A stretch of DNA of 29,774 nucleotides from UBA5905 sp964609975 (GCA_964609975.1 CAZSTR010000016.1:1-29774), one strand, 5' to 3'; numbered from the stretch's first letter, positions 14,856 to 23,210 are shown. Program-made: numbers and translations. The notes: generated by a model from the sequence alone, not told the origin.

Positions 14856-16016
14856 TTATTCATCGTCCACAACAATGTCGATTTGCGCCTTAGCCGCCGC
14901 GCTGGTCACCTGGGGCGCCGCCGCCAGCGGAATTTCCACCGGCGCCTGAGGCGCCACCGCCGGCGTGGCCGAGGGGTTCATTTTTGCGATGCTTTCCCGC
15001 ACCTTCTGCTCGATTTCCTCGGACAGTTCGGCGTTTCCGCGAAGCAAATCCCGCACATTGTCCCGTCCCTGAGCCAGCCGCTCCCCGTTATAGGAGAACC
15101 AGGAGCCGGATTTTTCAATAATATCCAGCTTCACCGCCAAATCCACAAGCTCGCTGTCCTTCGAAATGCCCACACCATAGAGCACATCGAACTCCGCCTG
15201 CTTGAAGGGCGGCGCCAGCTTGTTTTTCACAACCTTCACCCGCGTGTGGGAGCCGATGGCATCGGAGCCGCTCTTCAGCGTCTCCACCCGGCGCACATCC
15301 AGCCGCACAGACGCATAGTATTTCAGCGCGTTGCCGCCGCTAGTGACCTCCGGGTTCCCGTACATCACGCCCACCTTCATACGCAGCTGATTGATGAACA
15401 GCGCAAGGCACTGGGACTTCGACACGACCGGAGCCAGCTTCCGCATCGCCTGGCTCATCAGACGGGCCTGCACGCCCACATGGGCATCACCCATCTCGCC
15501 CTCAATCTCCGCACGGGGCACAAGCGCCGCCACCGAATCCAGCACCACAATATCCACGGCGCCGGAGCGAATGAGCGCTTCCATGATTTCCAGCGCCTGC
15601 TCGCCCGTGTCCGGCTGGGACACCAGCAACGAGTCCACATCCACGCCAAGCGCCCGCGCATACACCGGGTCCAGCGCGTGCTCCACATCAATATAGGCCG
15701 CTTCGCCGCCCCGCTTCTGGGTCTCCGCCACCACATGCAACGCCAGCGTCGTTTTTCCGGAGGCCTCCGGCCCATAAATCTCCACAATACGCCCACGGGG
15801 CAGACCGCCGATGCCCAGCGCCACATCCAGCGAAATCGAACCGGTGGGAATCGCATCCACATTCATCTTTCGATTCTCACCCAGGCGCATAATCGCGCCC
15901 TTTCCATATTGCTTCTCGATTTGGGACAAAGCCGCATCCAAAGCCTTTCGCCGCTCGCTCTGGTCCATCTCCGTCCGCTCCACCGTTTTTTTTGTTTTTT
16001 CCGCTTTTGCCGCCAT
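14856..16016 (-). CDS. recA: Recombinase RecA
   Basis: ATP-dependent strand-exchange protein and co-protease for LexA cleavage. 386 aa. Walker A is GPEASGKTT (82-90, Ala for the usual first Ser); the catalytic Glu is Glu112 in YIDVEHALDP; Walker B ends at Asp160 (VDIVVLD); the DNA-binding loop 2 region follows INQLRMKVGVMYGNPEVTSGG. The C-terminus is Pro/Ala-rich with an acidic end (DIVVDDE). Start ATG 16016 has AGGAGG 8 nt upstream; a longer reading to 16073 would cross the promoter. It has its own promoter (16065-16093) and a LexA box (16101-16114). Codons 7-11 contain A6-C-A8 on the coding strand, a possible slippage site. Confidence 0.98.
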   Translation of the reverse strand: MAAKAEKTKKTVERTEMDQSERRKALDAALSQIEKQYGKGAIMRLGENRKMNVDAIPTGSISLDVALGIGGLPRGRIVEIYGPEASGKTTLALHVVAETQKRGGEAAYIDVEHALDPVYARALGVDVDSLLVSQPDTGEQALEIMEALIRSGAVDIVVLDSVAALVPRAEIEGEMGDAHVGVQARLMSQAMRKLAPVVSKSQCLALFINQLRMKVGVMYGNPEVTSGGNALKYYASVRLDVRRVETLKSGSDAIGSHTRVKVVKNKLAPPFKQAEFDVLYGVGISKDSELVDLAVKLDIIEKSGSWFSYNGERLAQGRDNVRDLLRGNAELSEEIEQKVRESIAKMNPSATPAVAPQAPVEIPLAAAPQVTSAAAKAQIDIVVDDE

Positions 16017-16064
16017 TCTGTTCTCCTCCTGTTGAAAAATGTTCCTTCGAGGGGGTTTTTGTCC

Positions 16065-16093
16065 ATTATACACCCCATCACCAAAAAAATCAA
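16065..16093 (-). promoter_or_regulatory. recA promoter
   Basis: Minus strand -35 TTGATT (16093-16088), 17-nt spacer, -10 TATAAT (16070-16065); start of transcription near 16058, about 42 nt before the recA ATG. Confidence 0.85.
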
Positions 16094-16100
16094 TAGAAAA

Positions 16101-16114
16101 CGAACATTTGTTTG
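16101..16114 (-). promoter_or_regulatory. SOS box (LexA/DinR operator) of recA
   Basis: CGAAC-ATTT-GTTTG matches the Gram-positive LexA consensus CGAAC-N4-GTTYG. It lies 7 nt upstream of the recA -35 and directly after the prmC stop codon, a position from which LexA can block the promoter. Confidence 0.85.
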
Positions 16115-16117
16115 AAA

Positions 16118-16981
16118 TTATTTTTCGCCGGGGGCATAGCCTAACACTACCCGGTCGATACCGGCCAAATCCGGCACCGCCTGCACCCGCTCCAGACCAA
16201 CCGCCCGGAACAGCTCCTTCACCGCCAGCGCCTGGTCAAAGCCAACCTCCACCGCACAAAAACCGCCGGGTGCCAGCTTCGCCGTCCATATCCGCGCGAT
16301 GGCGCGATAAAATCGCAATCCGTCCCTCGCTCCGTCCAGCGCCATCGTCGGCTCCCACAAAACCTCCCGTTGCAGATGAGGCAAATCCCCAGTGGGAATA
16401 TACGGCGGATTCGACACAATCGCCTCATAGGGGCCGGAGAACTGCGCCGCCTGCTCCAGCACATCCGCCTGCACCGCCTGCACCTTCAACCGGGGATAGC
16501 GGGCAATATTTTTTTGCAAAAAGGGAAACGCCCGGTCGGAAAGCTCCACCGCCGTGACCTGCGCGCTCGGATGCAGACTGGCCAAGCCCAGCCCCACGCA
16601 GCCACTTCCGGCGCAGAGATCCAACACCCGCGGCGCCGCCGCCCCGCTCCCGCAAAGCCCCCGCAAGGCGGCGGCCGCCGTCTCGCACAGCGTTTCGGTG
16701 TCCGGCCGGGGGATGAGCACCCCCTCGCCCACCGCAAGAGTCAAGCAGAGGAAATCCCATTCTCCTAGAATATATTGTAGCGGGCGGCCGTCGATCCGTT
16801 GGGAAAGACTCTCCTCCAGCCGCCGCTCCTGTTCCCCGGTCAAGGGCGTTTCGTCCGGCCAATGCCCCCGCGCAAGCCCGCCCAGCTCCTCCATGAGACA
16901 CCGAACGTCAAAGGCGGCGTCCATACAGCCGGCGCGGTTCAGACGCTCGACCGCCTGGTTCAGCCATGCCCGCCGGGTCAC
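16118..16981 (-). CDS. prmC: Release factor glutamine N5-methyltransferase
   Basis: Methylates the Gln of the GGQ motif in release factors RF1 and RF2 using S-adenosylmethionine. 287 aa. The N-terminal helical domain is followed by the Rossmann methyltransferase fold with motif I VLDLCAGSGCVGLGLA (about 119-134) and the substrate-binding SNPPYIP motif (about 190-196), diagnostic for N5-glutamine methyltransferases. Start: GTG 16981 overlaps the DUF1385 stop as GTGA; TTG 16984 one codon upstream is equally possible given GGAGG 7-10 nt away. The preceding DUF1385 gene is its usual partner in Clostridia. One substrate, RF2, is encoded at 23273-24409 in this window. Confidence 0.95.
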   Translation of the reverse strand: MTRRAWLNQAVERLNRAGCMDAAFDVRCLMEELGGLARGHWPDETPLTGEQERRLEESLSQRIDGRPLQYILGEWDFLCLTLAVGEGVLIPRPDTETLCETAAAALRGLCGSGAAAPRVLDLCAGSGCVGLGLASLHPSAQVTAVELSDRAFPFLQKNIARYPRLKVQAVQADVLEQAAQFSGPYEAIVSNPPYIPTGDLPHLQREVLWEPTMALDGARDGLRFYRAIARIWTAKLAPGGFCAVEVGFDQALAVKELFRAVGLERVQAVPDLAGIDRVVLGYAPGEK

Positions 16982-17922
16982 CAATTATCCGCCTCCGGAT
17001 CTTCGGGAATCACCGCCCGGAGAGACGCAATGGCACATTCGATCATGTCGTCCTCCGGCTCCAGCGTGGTCAGGCGTTGCAACCACATTCCCGGCGCCGA
17101 AATCAGCCGAGTGAACCAGTTTTCCCGCCGTCCTGCCAGCTTTATCAGCTCATAGCCCACGCCCACCGTCAGCGGGATGAGCAACAGCTTCACCACCGTG
17201 CGCAGCCAAGGGGTGTCGATGGGAATCAAAATCGAAATCACAATCCCCACCAACAGCATCAAAATCAAGAAGGAGGTACCGCACCGGGGATGGAAGCGGC
17301 GCTGCTTTCGCACATTTTCCACCGTCAGCTCCAGTCCCTTCTCATAGCAGAAAATGCTTTTGTGCTCCGCTCCATGATACTGGAAGGTGCGCCGAATGTC
17401 CTTCATGCGGCTGACCGCCAGCAGATAAACAAGGAAAATTACGATGCGTAGCAAGCCCTCCAGCACCCCGCGCACATAGGGGTGATCCATCGCCGGCACC
17501 GCCTTCGCCAGCCAGCTGAACAGCTGAATCGGCAACCACATAAACAGCACCAACGCCAGCGCCACACCCAGCACCGTCGCCACAATCATCACCGCGTTCA
17601 TGGCGGCGGAGGATTTTTTCTTTTCCTCCGGAGACTTCTCCTCCGACTCCTCCAGCCCGCTCAGCTCCGCCGAGCGCATCAGGCTTTTATAGCCAACCCG
17701 CATAGAATCGATGAAATTGAACAAGCCTCGCACAAGAGGCCAGCGGGTGAATACAGGACGCTTATTCACTGGGTTTCCCCATTCCTCCAGCACGATGGTT
17801 CCCCCCGGCTCCCGCACGGCCATCGCCGTCTTTTCCGGCCCGCGCATCATCACTCCTTCGATGAGCGCCTGCCCGCCGATAGAGGTTTTTTTCATAGTGT
17901 TCGCCTGTGTCTTCTCTGCCAT
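16978..17922 (-). CDS. DUF1385 family membrane protein
   Basis: 314-aa protein of the DUF1385 family, whose function is not established. Seen: an N-terminal GGQALIEGVMMRGP motif typical of the family; a charged, Lys/Glu-rich stretch (about 88-105); four or so membrane segments (about 107-135, 151-170, 214-236, 243-262); and a conserved-looking YHGAEHKSIFCYEKG segment with several His/Glu/Cys residues, followed by FHPRCGTSF, which could bind a metal. Start ATG 17922 with AAAGGA upstream. It lies 30 nt after the histidine kinase and overlaps prmC by 4 nt; the DUF1385-prmC pairing is common in Firmicutes. Confidence 0.93.
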   Translation of the reverse strand: MAEKTQANTMKKTSIGGQALIEGVMMRGPEKTAMAVREPGGTIVLEEWGNPVNKRPVFTRWPLVRGLFNFIDSMRVGYKSLMRSAELSGLEESEEKSPEEKKKSSAAMNAVMIVATVLGVALALVLFMWLPIQLFSWLAKAVPAMDHPYVRGVLEGLLRIVIFLVYLLAVSRMKDIRRTFQYHGAEHKSIFCYEKGLELTVENVRKQRRFHPRCGTSFLILMLLVGIVISILIPIDTPWLRTVVKLLLIPLTVGVGYELIKLAGRRENWFTRLISAPGMWLQRLTTLEPEDDMIECAIASLRAVIPEDPEADNW

Positions 17923-17952
17923 AGACCTTTTTCCTTTCTTTCTGTATATTCC

Positions 17953-19365
17953 TCATCCGGTGGGCAAGCACACCGTCACGGTGGTTCCCACGCCCGGCTC
18001 GCTGTCTATCTCCAACCGTCCGGCATGAAGCCGCACGATTTCATCCACCATTGCCAAGCCGATTCCGGAGCCAAAATACGAGGAATCGGTTTGATAAAAC
18101 TTCTGGCGCACGCGGGGAAGCTCCTCCGGTGCAATTCCCACGCCGGTGTCTCCGATGACCACCTGCACCTCGCCGGGAAGCTGGGCTGCCTCCACCCGGA
18201 CGCGCCCGCCGGCGGGGGTATATTTCACCGCGTTGTCCAGCAGGTTCGTAAACACCTGGCGCAGACGGTCGGCATCGCCCATCACCGGGCGAACCCCATC
18301 GGCGCCGCAATATTCCAGCATCAGCCCCGCCCGACGCGCCCGCTCCCGAAAAAGAAACACCGTTTCCTCCAGCTCCGCCAGCACATCCAGCCGCTCCCGC
18401 CGCAACACGATATGCCCGCTCTCCATGTGAGAAAAATCCAACAGCTCCTCCACAAGCCCGCTCAGCCGACCGGCCTCCTTGCCGATCACCTCCAGACCCC
18501 GGCTCACCAGTTCCCGGTCACCGGGGTCTGTCTGGAGCGTTTCGCTCCAACCCTTGATAGCGGTCAGCGGGGTGCGCAGCTCATGAGAAACCGACGAAAT
18601 GAACTCGCTTTTCAGCCGCTCGGCGGTGGCGATTTCCTCCGCCATGAAGTTGACGGCGTCGCACAGCGCACCGATTTCGTCGTCGTTGCGTTTTTCCAGC
18701 CGCGCATCATAATCCCCCAGCGCAATCCGCCGCGCGGTTTGCCCGATGGCGGTCACCGGGCGCACAATCGACCGGATAAAATAGCTTCCCGACAAGGCCA
18801 CCGCTAAAATCAGAAACAGAATGAAGCCCAGCACCAGCAACGACATCAGCCAGATTTGCCGATTGACCGGCTTCAAAGACACCACATAGCGCAGGCAGCC
18901 AACGGTCTTTCCGTCACTGTCCGTTTCCGGGATGGTCAGAGCCATCACCGGCTCGCCGGTTCCGTTGCGCCCCTGCCACAGAGCGAAGCTGGAGGAAAGC
19001 TCCGTTTTCTTTCCGCGAATCGCCTGGGTGGAGGGCATGAAGCCCGTCGAGGACAACAGCACCTTTCCCGATGCGTCCAGCACCTGCAGCTCCATTTTGT
19101 CCTTGTCGGTGAAATAGCCGATAAGCTCCCGGCTACGGGTTTGCCAGGAGGCGGAATCGTTCCCATTGGACAGCTCCAGCGTGCGTTGATACACCTCGGC
19201 GCGACTTTCCAGCGCCGTTTGCACACTTTCCAGATAATAATATCGGAGCATCAACGAAAACAACAGCTCCAGCAACAGCAAAAACACCACCAGCAGACCA
19301 AACACATTGCGCAGCCACCGGCGTGTCAGGCTATTATGTAAGCGCTTTCGGCTCAAACCCTCCAT
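17953..19365 (-). CDS. Membrane sensor histidine kinase (HAMP-HisKA-HATPase)
   Basis: 470-aa sensor kinase that should phosphorylate the adjacent response regulator. Order: short basic N-terminus, membrane helix (about 21-44), extracytoplasmic sensor region of ~125 residues with no recognisable fold, membrane helix (about 171-196), HAMP (197-250), HisKA dimerisation domain with phospho-acceptor His261 in SSVSHELRTPL, and HATPase domain with the N box (TNLLDNAVKYTP, 373-384), G1 (DTGVGI) and G2 (GSGIGLAM). Type resembles PhoR/WalK-like kinases. ATG 19365 overlaps the regulator gene's end by 13 nt, so the pair is translationally coupled; TTG 19383 is a less likely start. The signal is unknown. 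Confidence 0.95.
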   Translation of the reverse strand: MEGLSRKRLHNSLTRRWLRNVFGLLVVFLLLLELLFSLMLRYYYLESVQTALESRAEVYQRTLELSNGNDSASWQTRSRELIGYFTDKDKMELQVLDASGKVLLSSTGFMPSTQAIRGKKTELSSSFALWQGRNGTGEPVMALTIPETDSDGKTVGCLRYVVSLKPVNRQIWLMSLLVLGFILFLILAVALSGSYFIRSIVRPVTAIGQTARRIALGDYDARLEKRNDDEIGALCDAVNFMAEEIATAERLKSEFISSVSHELRTPLTAIKGWSETLQTDPGDRELVSRGLEVIGKEAGRLSGLVEELLDFSHMESGHIVLRRERLDVLAELEETVFLFRERARRAGLMLEYCGADGVRPVMGDADRLRQVFTNLLDNAVKYTPAGGRVRVEAAQLPGEVQVVIGDTGVGIAPEELPRVRQKFYQTDSSYFGSGIGLAMVDEIVRLHAGRLEIDSEPGVGTTVTVCLPTG

Positions 19366-20060
19366 CGGTAGCCACGCCCCCAAACCGTAATAATATGCTG
19401 CGGCTCCGATGGATTCGGCTCAATTTTCATGCGCAGACGGCGCATATTCACATCGACGATTTTTTCATCCGAGAAGTTTTCATCGCCCCAAACCTTATGG
19501 AGAATATCCGCCCGACTCAGCGGCACATCCGGATGCTGAAAAAAGTATTCCAAAATTTGATATTCCACCCGGCTCAGCTCCATGGATACGCCGTTTAGCC
19601 ACAGCCGCCGCTCCCGTAGCTCCAGCATGAAATCGCCAGACACCAGCCTTCCGCCGTTTTGCTCCACCGTTTCCGCCGCAGACTCCGGCGGCGGTGTGAG
19701 CCGCCGTTCCAGCGCCTCCACCCGCGCCACAAGCTCTGCCGTTCCAAAGGGCTTCGTGATATAATCATCCGCCCCCCGGCGCAGACCGTTCACCTTCTCC
19801 GCCTCCTGGGTGCGGGCGGTGAGCAGGATGATTCCCATGGCGGGATATTCCTCCCGCAACCGTTGGCAAACCTCAAAGCCGTCGATGCCCGGAAGCATCA
19901 CATCCAACAGCGCCACCCGAATTTCCGGCTCCTTAGCGGCCTGTTCAAGAGCCTCCTCGCCGCTCTCCGCCTGCAAAACCGTATAGCCGGCCCGCTCCAG
20001 CAGCACCACCAGCAGAGCGCGAATGGATTCCTCATCCTCACAAACCAGCAATTTTTTCAT
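19353..20060 (-). CDS. OmpR/PhoB-family response regulator
   Basis: 235-aa DNA-binding regulator. The receiver domain (1-118) has the acidic pocket Glu9-Asp10... with phospho-acceptor Asp53 in LLDVMLPGIDGF, the LLTAR switch Thr and the conserved Lys in DYITKPF. The C-terminal winged helix (about 135-235) ends in IITVWGRGYRWRV, typical of the OmpR/PhoB class. ATG 20060 follows an AGGGAGG site 11 nt upstream. It lies 18 nt after the lipoprotein gene and overlaps the kinase gene, suggesting one operon and a cognate pair. Target genes are unknown; the upstream inverted repeat around the operon promoter is a candidate own-operator. Confidence 0.96.
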   Translation of the reverse strand: MKKLLVCEDEESIRALLVVLLERAGYTVLQAESGEEALEQAAKEPEIRVALLDVMLPGIDGFEVCQRLREEYPAMGIILLTARTQEAEKVNGLRRGADDYITKPFGTAELVARVEALERRLTPPPESAAETVEQNGGRLVSGDFMLELRERRLWLNGVSMELSRVEYQILEYFFQHPDVPLSRADILHKVWGDENFSDEKIVDVNMRRLRMKIEPNPSEPQHIITVWGRGYRWRV

Positions 20061-20078
20061 GAACCCGTTCGCCTCCCT

Positions 20079-21383
20079 TCAGTTCTCTGTCCGCGTCACC
20101 ATATAGCGCACCCGCTCCAGCGGAATCTCGTTTTCATCGAAAAGTGCGGCACAGCCGAGGCGCTGCTCCTCCGGCTCATATAGCCAAACGGACTGCTCCG
20201 GCAGAGTATCCGCCACGCACAGCTGTAGCCACGCCCGCGTCCCATCCCCCTGAAAAAAAGACAGAGTACGGGTGGCAGCGTCATACGCCGTGCGCACAGC
20301 TTGCCCCGCCGCTTCGTCCAGCGTCACCCGATAGCCGTCCTCCCGGTTTTCCACCGTATACAGCTGGTCGCTCCAGGTGCCGGTGTCATAATTCCAAGCG
20401 CGCCACACCGCCAAAAAAGCATAATCAGGCAAGCTTTCACCGGCTTTATAGCCAGCCAGCAGGCGACAGCGCGGCACCTCCATCGTCCCATCTCCGTTCA
20501 CATCCCGGCAAGCAAAGCCGGACGCGCGGGCAGTGATTTCCGTTGCGTTGGTGGCCGCATTATAAAACGGCGTTTTCAGCTGGCCGTATTCGCAGAGAAC
20601 CAGCTCCGTCACCATTGTGCCGTTTCCTCGGGTCGCATCCACATAAACGCCCCGCACTCCGCTTTTCAGCGTGCAGGTCTGCATGGAGCTGAACTGTTGA
20701 ATATAGCCATCCATGGAGGCGATCCCGGCCTCCACCAGCTCCTTTTCCTCCAGCCGCGCCAGGCTGACCGTCACCCGATTTTCCGCACCGATACGAAACA
20801 GCAAAAGACTGTCCCGTTCGCCACTGTCCAACCGGCCGACATATAGCCCGGAATACAAAAACCGTTTCGTCAAAACCTCAAGCTCTGCGGCGGAGGAAAG
20901 CACCACAAGAGAATGCTCCCGGCTGTTATAGGTGTCCCAGCCCGTCAACAGCTCCATCGTGCCATCGCCGTCCAAATCGCCGAAGGCCACCTGCAGCACC
21001 CGGCTTCCGAAGCCGGTGCAATCGCCCACCGACACCCATTCGCTCTCCCCGCGGCGCAACAGATTTATATGCACCTCCTCCGCCGTGGACAGGCGATAAA
21101 ACACAAATGCCGATTGGGCCAGCTCGGTTTTTTCCGTCAGCGGCGCTCCCCGGCTGTCGCATAGCACAAACGCGGAGGTATATTCCCCCTCCGCCGGGTA
21201 TTGCAGCGTATAGCGGCCACCGCCGCTATCCCGGATATAGGTGTCCAGCGCCGCCTGTATCGCCTGCTGTTCGCCCGGAACGCGGGGCGGCTGGAGAAAG
21301 GATTCCACATTCAAGCCACACCCAGACAGCCCGAAAACCAGCACCGCCGAAAGCATCACCAACAGCCAGCGCCCGCTTTTCAT
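20079..21383 (-). CDS. Lipoprotein with FG-GAP/VCBS-like calcium-loop repeats
   Basis: 434-aa surface lipoprotein of unknown function, first gene of a two-component operon. An N-terminal signal with lipobox LSGC gives Cys22 as the lipidated residue. The body is beta-rich and includes two Asp-rich loops of the FG-GAP/VCBS or dockerin-like type, FGDLDGDGTMELL (about 150-162) and CRDVNGDGTMEV, which could bind Ca2+. This layout suggests a beta-propeller-like fold on the outer face of the membrane. Start ATG 21383 has AAAGGAGGGG 7 nt upstream; the longer open frame to 21449 crosses the promoter. Because it is co-transcribed with the kinase, it may be a sensor accessory or ligand-binding partner; that is inference. 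Confidence 0.88.
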   Translation of the reverse strand: MKSGRWLLVMLSAVLVFGLSGCGLNVESFLQPPRVPGEQQAIQAALDTYIRDSGGGRYTLQYPAEGEYTSAFVLCDSRGAPLTEKTELAQSAFVFYRLSTAEEVHINLLRRGESEWVSVGDCTGFGSRVLQVAFGDLDGDGTMELLTGWDTYNSREHSLVVLSSAAELEVLTKRFLYSGLYVGRLDSGERDSLLLFRIGAENRVTVSLARLEEKELVEAGIASMDGYIQQFSSMQTCTLKSGVRGVYVDATRGNGTMVTELVLCEYGQLKTPFYNAATNATEITARASGFACRDVNGDGTMEVPRCRLLAGYKAGESLPDYAFLAVWRAWNYDTGTWSDQLYTVENREDGYRVTLDEAAGQAVRTAYDAATRTLSFFQGDGTRAWLQLCVADTLPEQSVWLYEPEEQRLGCAALFDENEIPLERVRYMVTRTEN

Positions 21384-21420
21384 CCGCCACCCCTCCTTTT
21401 CTGTTTTTCCGTTGGTTATA

Positions 21421-21449
21421 AGTATACTGCACCAACCGGCGTCTGTCAA
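21421..21449 (-). promoter_or_regulatory. Consensus promoter of the lipoprotein-two-component operon
   Basis: Minus strand -35 TTGACA (21449-21444), 17-nt spacer, -10 TATACT (21426-21421). The -35 overlaps the stop codon of the upstream metallopeptidase gene. GTTGGT (21411-21416) and ACCAAC (21431-21436) form an inverted repeat flanking the -10, a possible operator. Confidence 0.85.
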
Positions 21450-22006
21450 TGCTTCAACAGCTCCTGCCGTTGGCGATAATCCGGCAAAAACTGCTCCACC
21501 AGCGCATAAAAAGCCGGGCTGTGATTGTGGTGACGGATATGCGCTAGCTCATGCACAACCACATAGTCCACCGCCTCCGTCGGATACTGCATCAAGCGCC
21601 AGGAAAAGCACAGCCGATTCTTTCCGCTGCAACTTCCAAAGCGCTTTTGCGCCCCGGTGATGCGCACCCCCGCCGGAGCCAGTCCCATGCGGGCGCTGTA
21701 ATAGGCCACCCGCGCCGGGATTTTCTGCTCCGCCCGACGGCGAAGCTGCGCCTCCTGCTCCGGCGTCACCGCCCGCAAAAGCGCCTGCTGTTGCCGCTGG
21801 CGCTGAAGCGCCATGTGCTTTTCCAGCCAAGCCTCATGCGCGACGACAAAACGGCGAATTTCCGCCTCCGGACAGCGCCGGGGCGCCCGCACCACCACCT
21901 CCAGCGCGGCGGTGATTTCCAGCGACAGCGTGCGCCGCTCCGACCGAATCAGCCGATAGGGATAGGGCACTGTCCCCTTTTCTGTATTTTTTCTCTCGTC
22001 GCTCAT
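21446..22006 (-). CDS. M48/YgjP-like (DUF45) zinc metallopeptidase
   Basis: 186-aa protein of the DUF45/YgjP group of small cytoplasmic metallopeptidase-like proteins (SprT-like core). Zinc motif HELAH gives His152, Glu153, His156; the third ligand is probably His162 in NHSPAFY. The upstream KRFGSCSGKNRLCFSWRL segment and the N-terminal beta region matching RRTLSLEI are family hallmarks. No signal peptide or membrane segment. ATG 22006 overlaps the stop codon of the WYL regulator gene (ATGA), implying coupled translation. Biological role of the family is poorly known; co-expression with a WYL regulator is the only hint. Confidence 0.92.
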   Translation of the reverse strand: MSDERKNTEKGTVPYPYRLIRSERRTLSLEITAALEVVVRAPRRCPEAEIRRFVVAHEAWLEKHMALQRQRQQQALLRAVTPEQEAQLRRRAEQKIPARVAYYSARMGLAPAGVRITGAQKRFGSCSGKNRLCFSWRLMQYPTEAVDYVVVHELAHIRHHNHSPAFYALVEQFLPDYRQRQELLKH

Positions 22007-23022
22007 GCCTTCTGCTCCCGTTTTGCCGCCGTCCCGGCGTTCTCATCATAGCCGGCCAAAATTTCCGCCAAATAGCGGCGATATTCCTCCCGCACCGCCA
22101 GCGGCCCTTCGATGCGCAAATCGCCGCCGAAGCCGGTGGCCCAAGCGAAGAAGGGCGGGCTGACCGCCACCGGAACGCGCACCGTGAAGCCGTCATCGGC
22201 GGGCATCAGCGTCACCTCATGTCCAAAGCGATCCAAAATCACCCCTGCCATCCATTCTGCGCAATGGAGAGTCACCGGCTGCTCCTCGCCGCCAAACATT
22301 CCAAAGGTTTTGCGGGTCAGGTCAGCCTGCTCCCGCGCTTCATAGGCTTCTCGACCGGTGCGCTCCTCCGGAAGGCTCTCGATGGCCTGCATCCGATCCA
22401 CCCGATAATGGCGCAGCCCCTTTTCCGCCTCAAAGGCCACCAGATAATAGTTTTCGTGATCCCATAGCAGTGCCCAGGGGCTGACCCGATAAGCCGCCCC
22501 CTCCCGACGAAGCTTTTTCGTCTTGTGCATATCCCAGTCAAAATATTGAAACCGCACCTGCCGATTTTCCCGAATAGCCGTCTGCAAACGATCCACATTG
22601 TAATAAATGCTTTCGTTCATGGATTTGATGCGGCCGGAAACCAGCACCTGCTGCTGAAGCTGACCCGCCTGATACCGGCTGGCCTGCCCTTCCAGCTTTT
22701 GAATCAGCGCCAGGCTCTTTTTCTGTGTGATGAACCGGGAGGACTGAACCGCGTCCACCAACAGTCGCAGCTCCGCCATGTCAAATTCCCGCTCGCCGAG
22801 ATAATATTGCACCTGCCGGCCGCGCAGGGTCACAATATCCGCACCGAAAAGCCGGAGCTGCTCTAAATCATCGTAGAGGCTCTTTCGCTCCGCCGATACG
22901 CCATAATCCGCCAGCCGTTCCTCCAACCGCTTCAGCGTCATCGGATGCTCCTCGTCCGTTTCCCGACGAAAAATCTCCAGCAAACATAATAGCTTCCGCT
23001 TCTGATTTGCTCCCTTCGCCAT
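22003..23022 (-). CDS. WYL-domain transcriptional regulator
   Basis: 339-aa regulator with an N-terminal winged helix-turn-helix (about 8-78; LLCLLEIFRRETDEEHPMTL, SAERKSLYDDLEQL) and a WYL domain (about 145-215) carrying SPWALLWDHENYYLVAF and LRHYRVDRM, followed by a C-terminal WCX-like extension. WYL domains bind ligands, in some cases nucleic acids, and often control DNA-damage or defence genes. Start ATG 23022 is chosen over 23052 because GAGGGGG precedes it and the longer form would overlap the -10. It is divergent from prfB and translationally coupled to the metallopeptidase gene. Confidence 0.93.
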   Translation of the reverse strand: MAKGANQKRKLLCLLEIFRRETDEEHPMTLKRLEERLADYGVSAERKSLYDDLEQLRLFGADIVTLRGRQVQYYLGEREFDMAELRLLVDAVQSSRFITQKKSLALIQKLEGQASRYQAGQLQQQVLVSGRIKSMNESIYYNVDRLQTAIRENRQVRFQYFDWDMHKTKKLRREGAAYRVSPWALLWDHENYYLVAFEAEKGLRHYRVDRMQAIESLPEERTGREAYEAREQADLTRKTFGMFGGEEQPVTLHCAEWMAGVILDRFGHEVTLMPADDGFTVRVPVAVSPPFFAWATGFGGDLRIEGPLAVREEYRRYLAEILAGYDENAGTAAKREQKA

Positions 23023-23050
23023 GTTCCCGCCCCCTCGCTTCTTCTGCCCC

Positions 23051-23080
23051 ATTTTACCATATTCCCGCCGCTATATGCAA
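23051..23080 (-). promoter_or_regulatory. Promoter of the WYL regulator gene
   Basis: Minus strand -35 TTGCAT (23080-23075), 18-nt spacer, -10 TAAAAT (23056-23051) preceded by TGG (extended -10). The rest of the 250-nt divergent region to prfB shows nothing further apart from the prfB promoter. Confidence 0.65.
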
Positions 23081-23181
23081 GTTTTCTGCGAAAAAAAGCA
23101 TATTTTCTCCGTTCTTTTCCGCCCGCCCCAGCTTCCCATGAAGTAAAAAGCAACATTTCCAAGGGGGTGGATAATTTTTAC

Positions 23182-23210
23182 TTTACAACGGCGCATAATT
23201 TCGATATAAT
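23182..23210 (+). promoter_or_regulatory. prfB promoter
   Basis: -35 TTTACA (23182-23187), 17-nt spacer, -10 TATAAT (23205-23210); transcription would start near 23217, giving a ~56-nt leader. Confidence 0.8.

Noticed and set aside
14274..16115. 613-residue plus-strand open frame opposite recX and recA
   Set aside because: His/Arg-rich translation with no motif; both genes on the minus strand are fully conserved.
17482..18807. 441-residue plus-strand open frame opposite DUF1385 and the histidine kinase
   Set aside because: Shadow of two well-supported minus-strand genes.
19337..19350. Sequence TGTAAGCGCTTTCG resembling a catabolite-responsive element
   Set aside because: It lies in the first codons of the kinase gene, misses the consensus at the final CA, and explains no nearby promoter.
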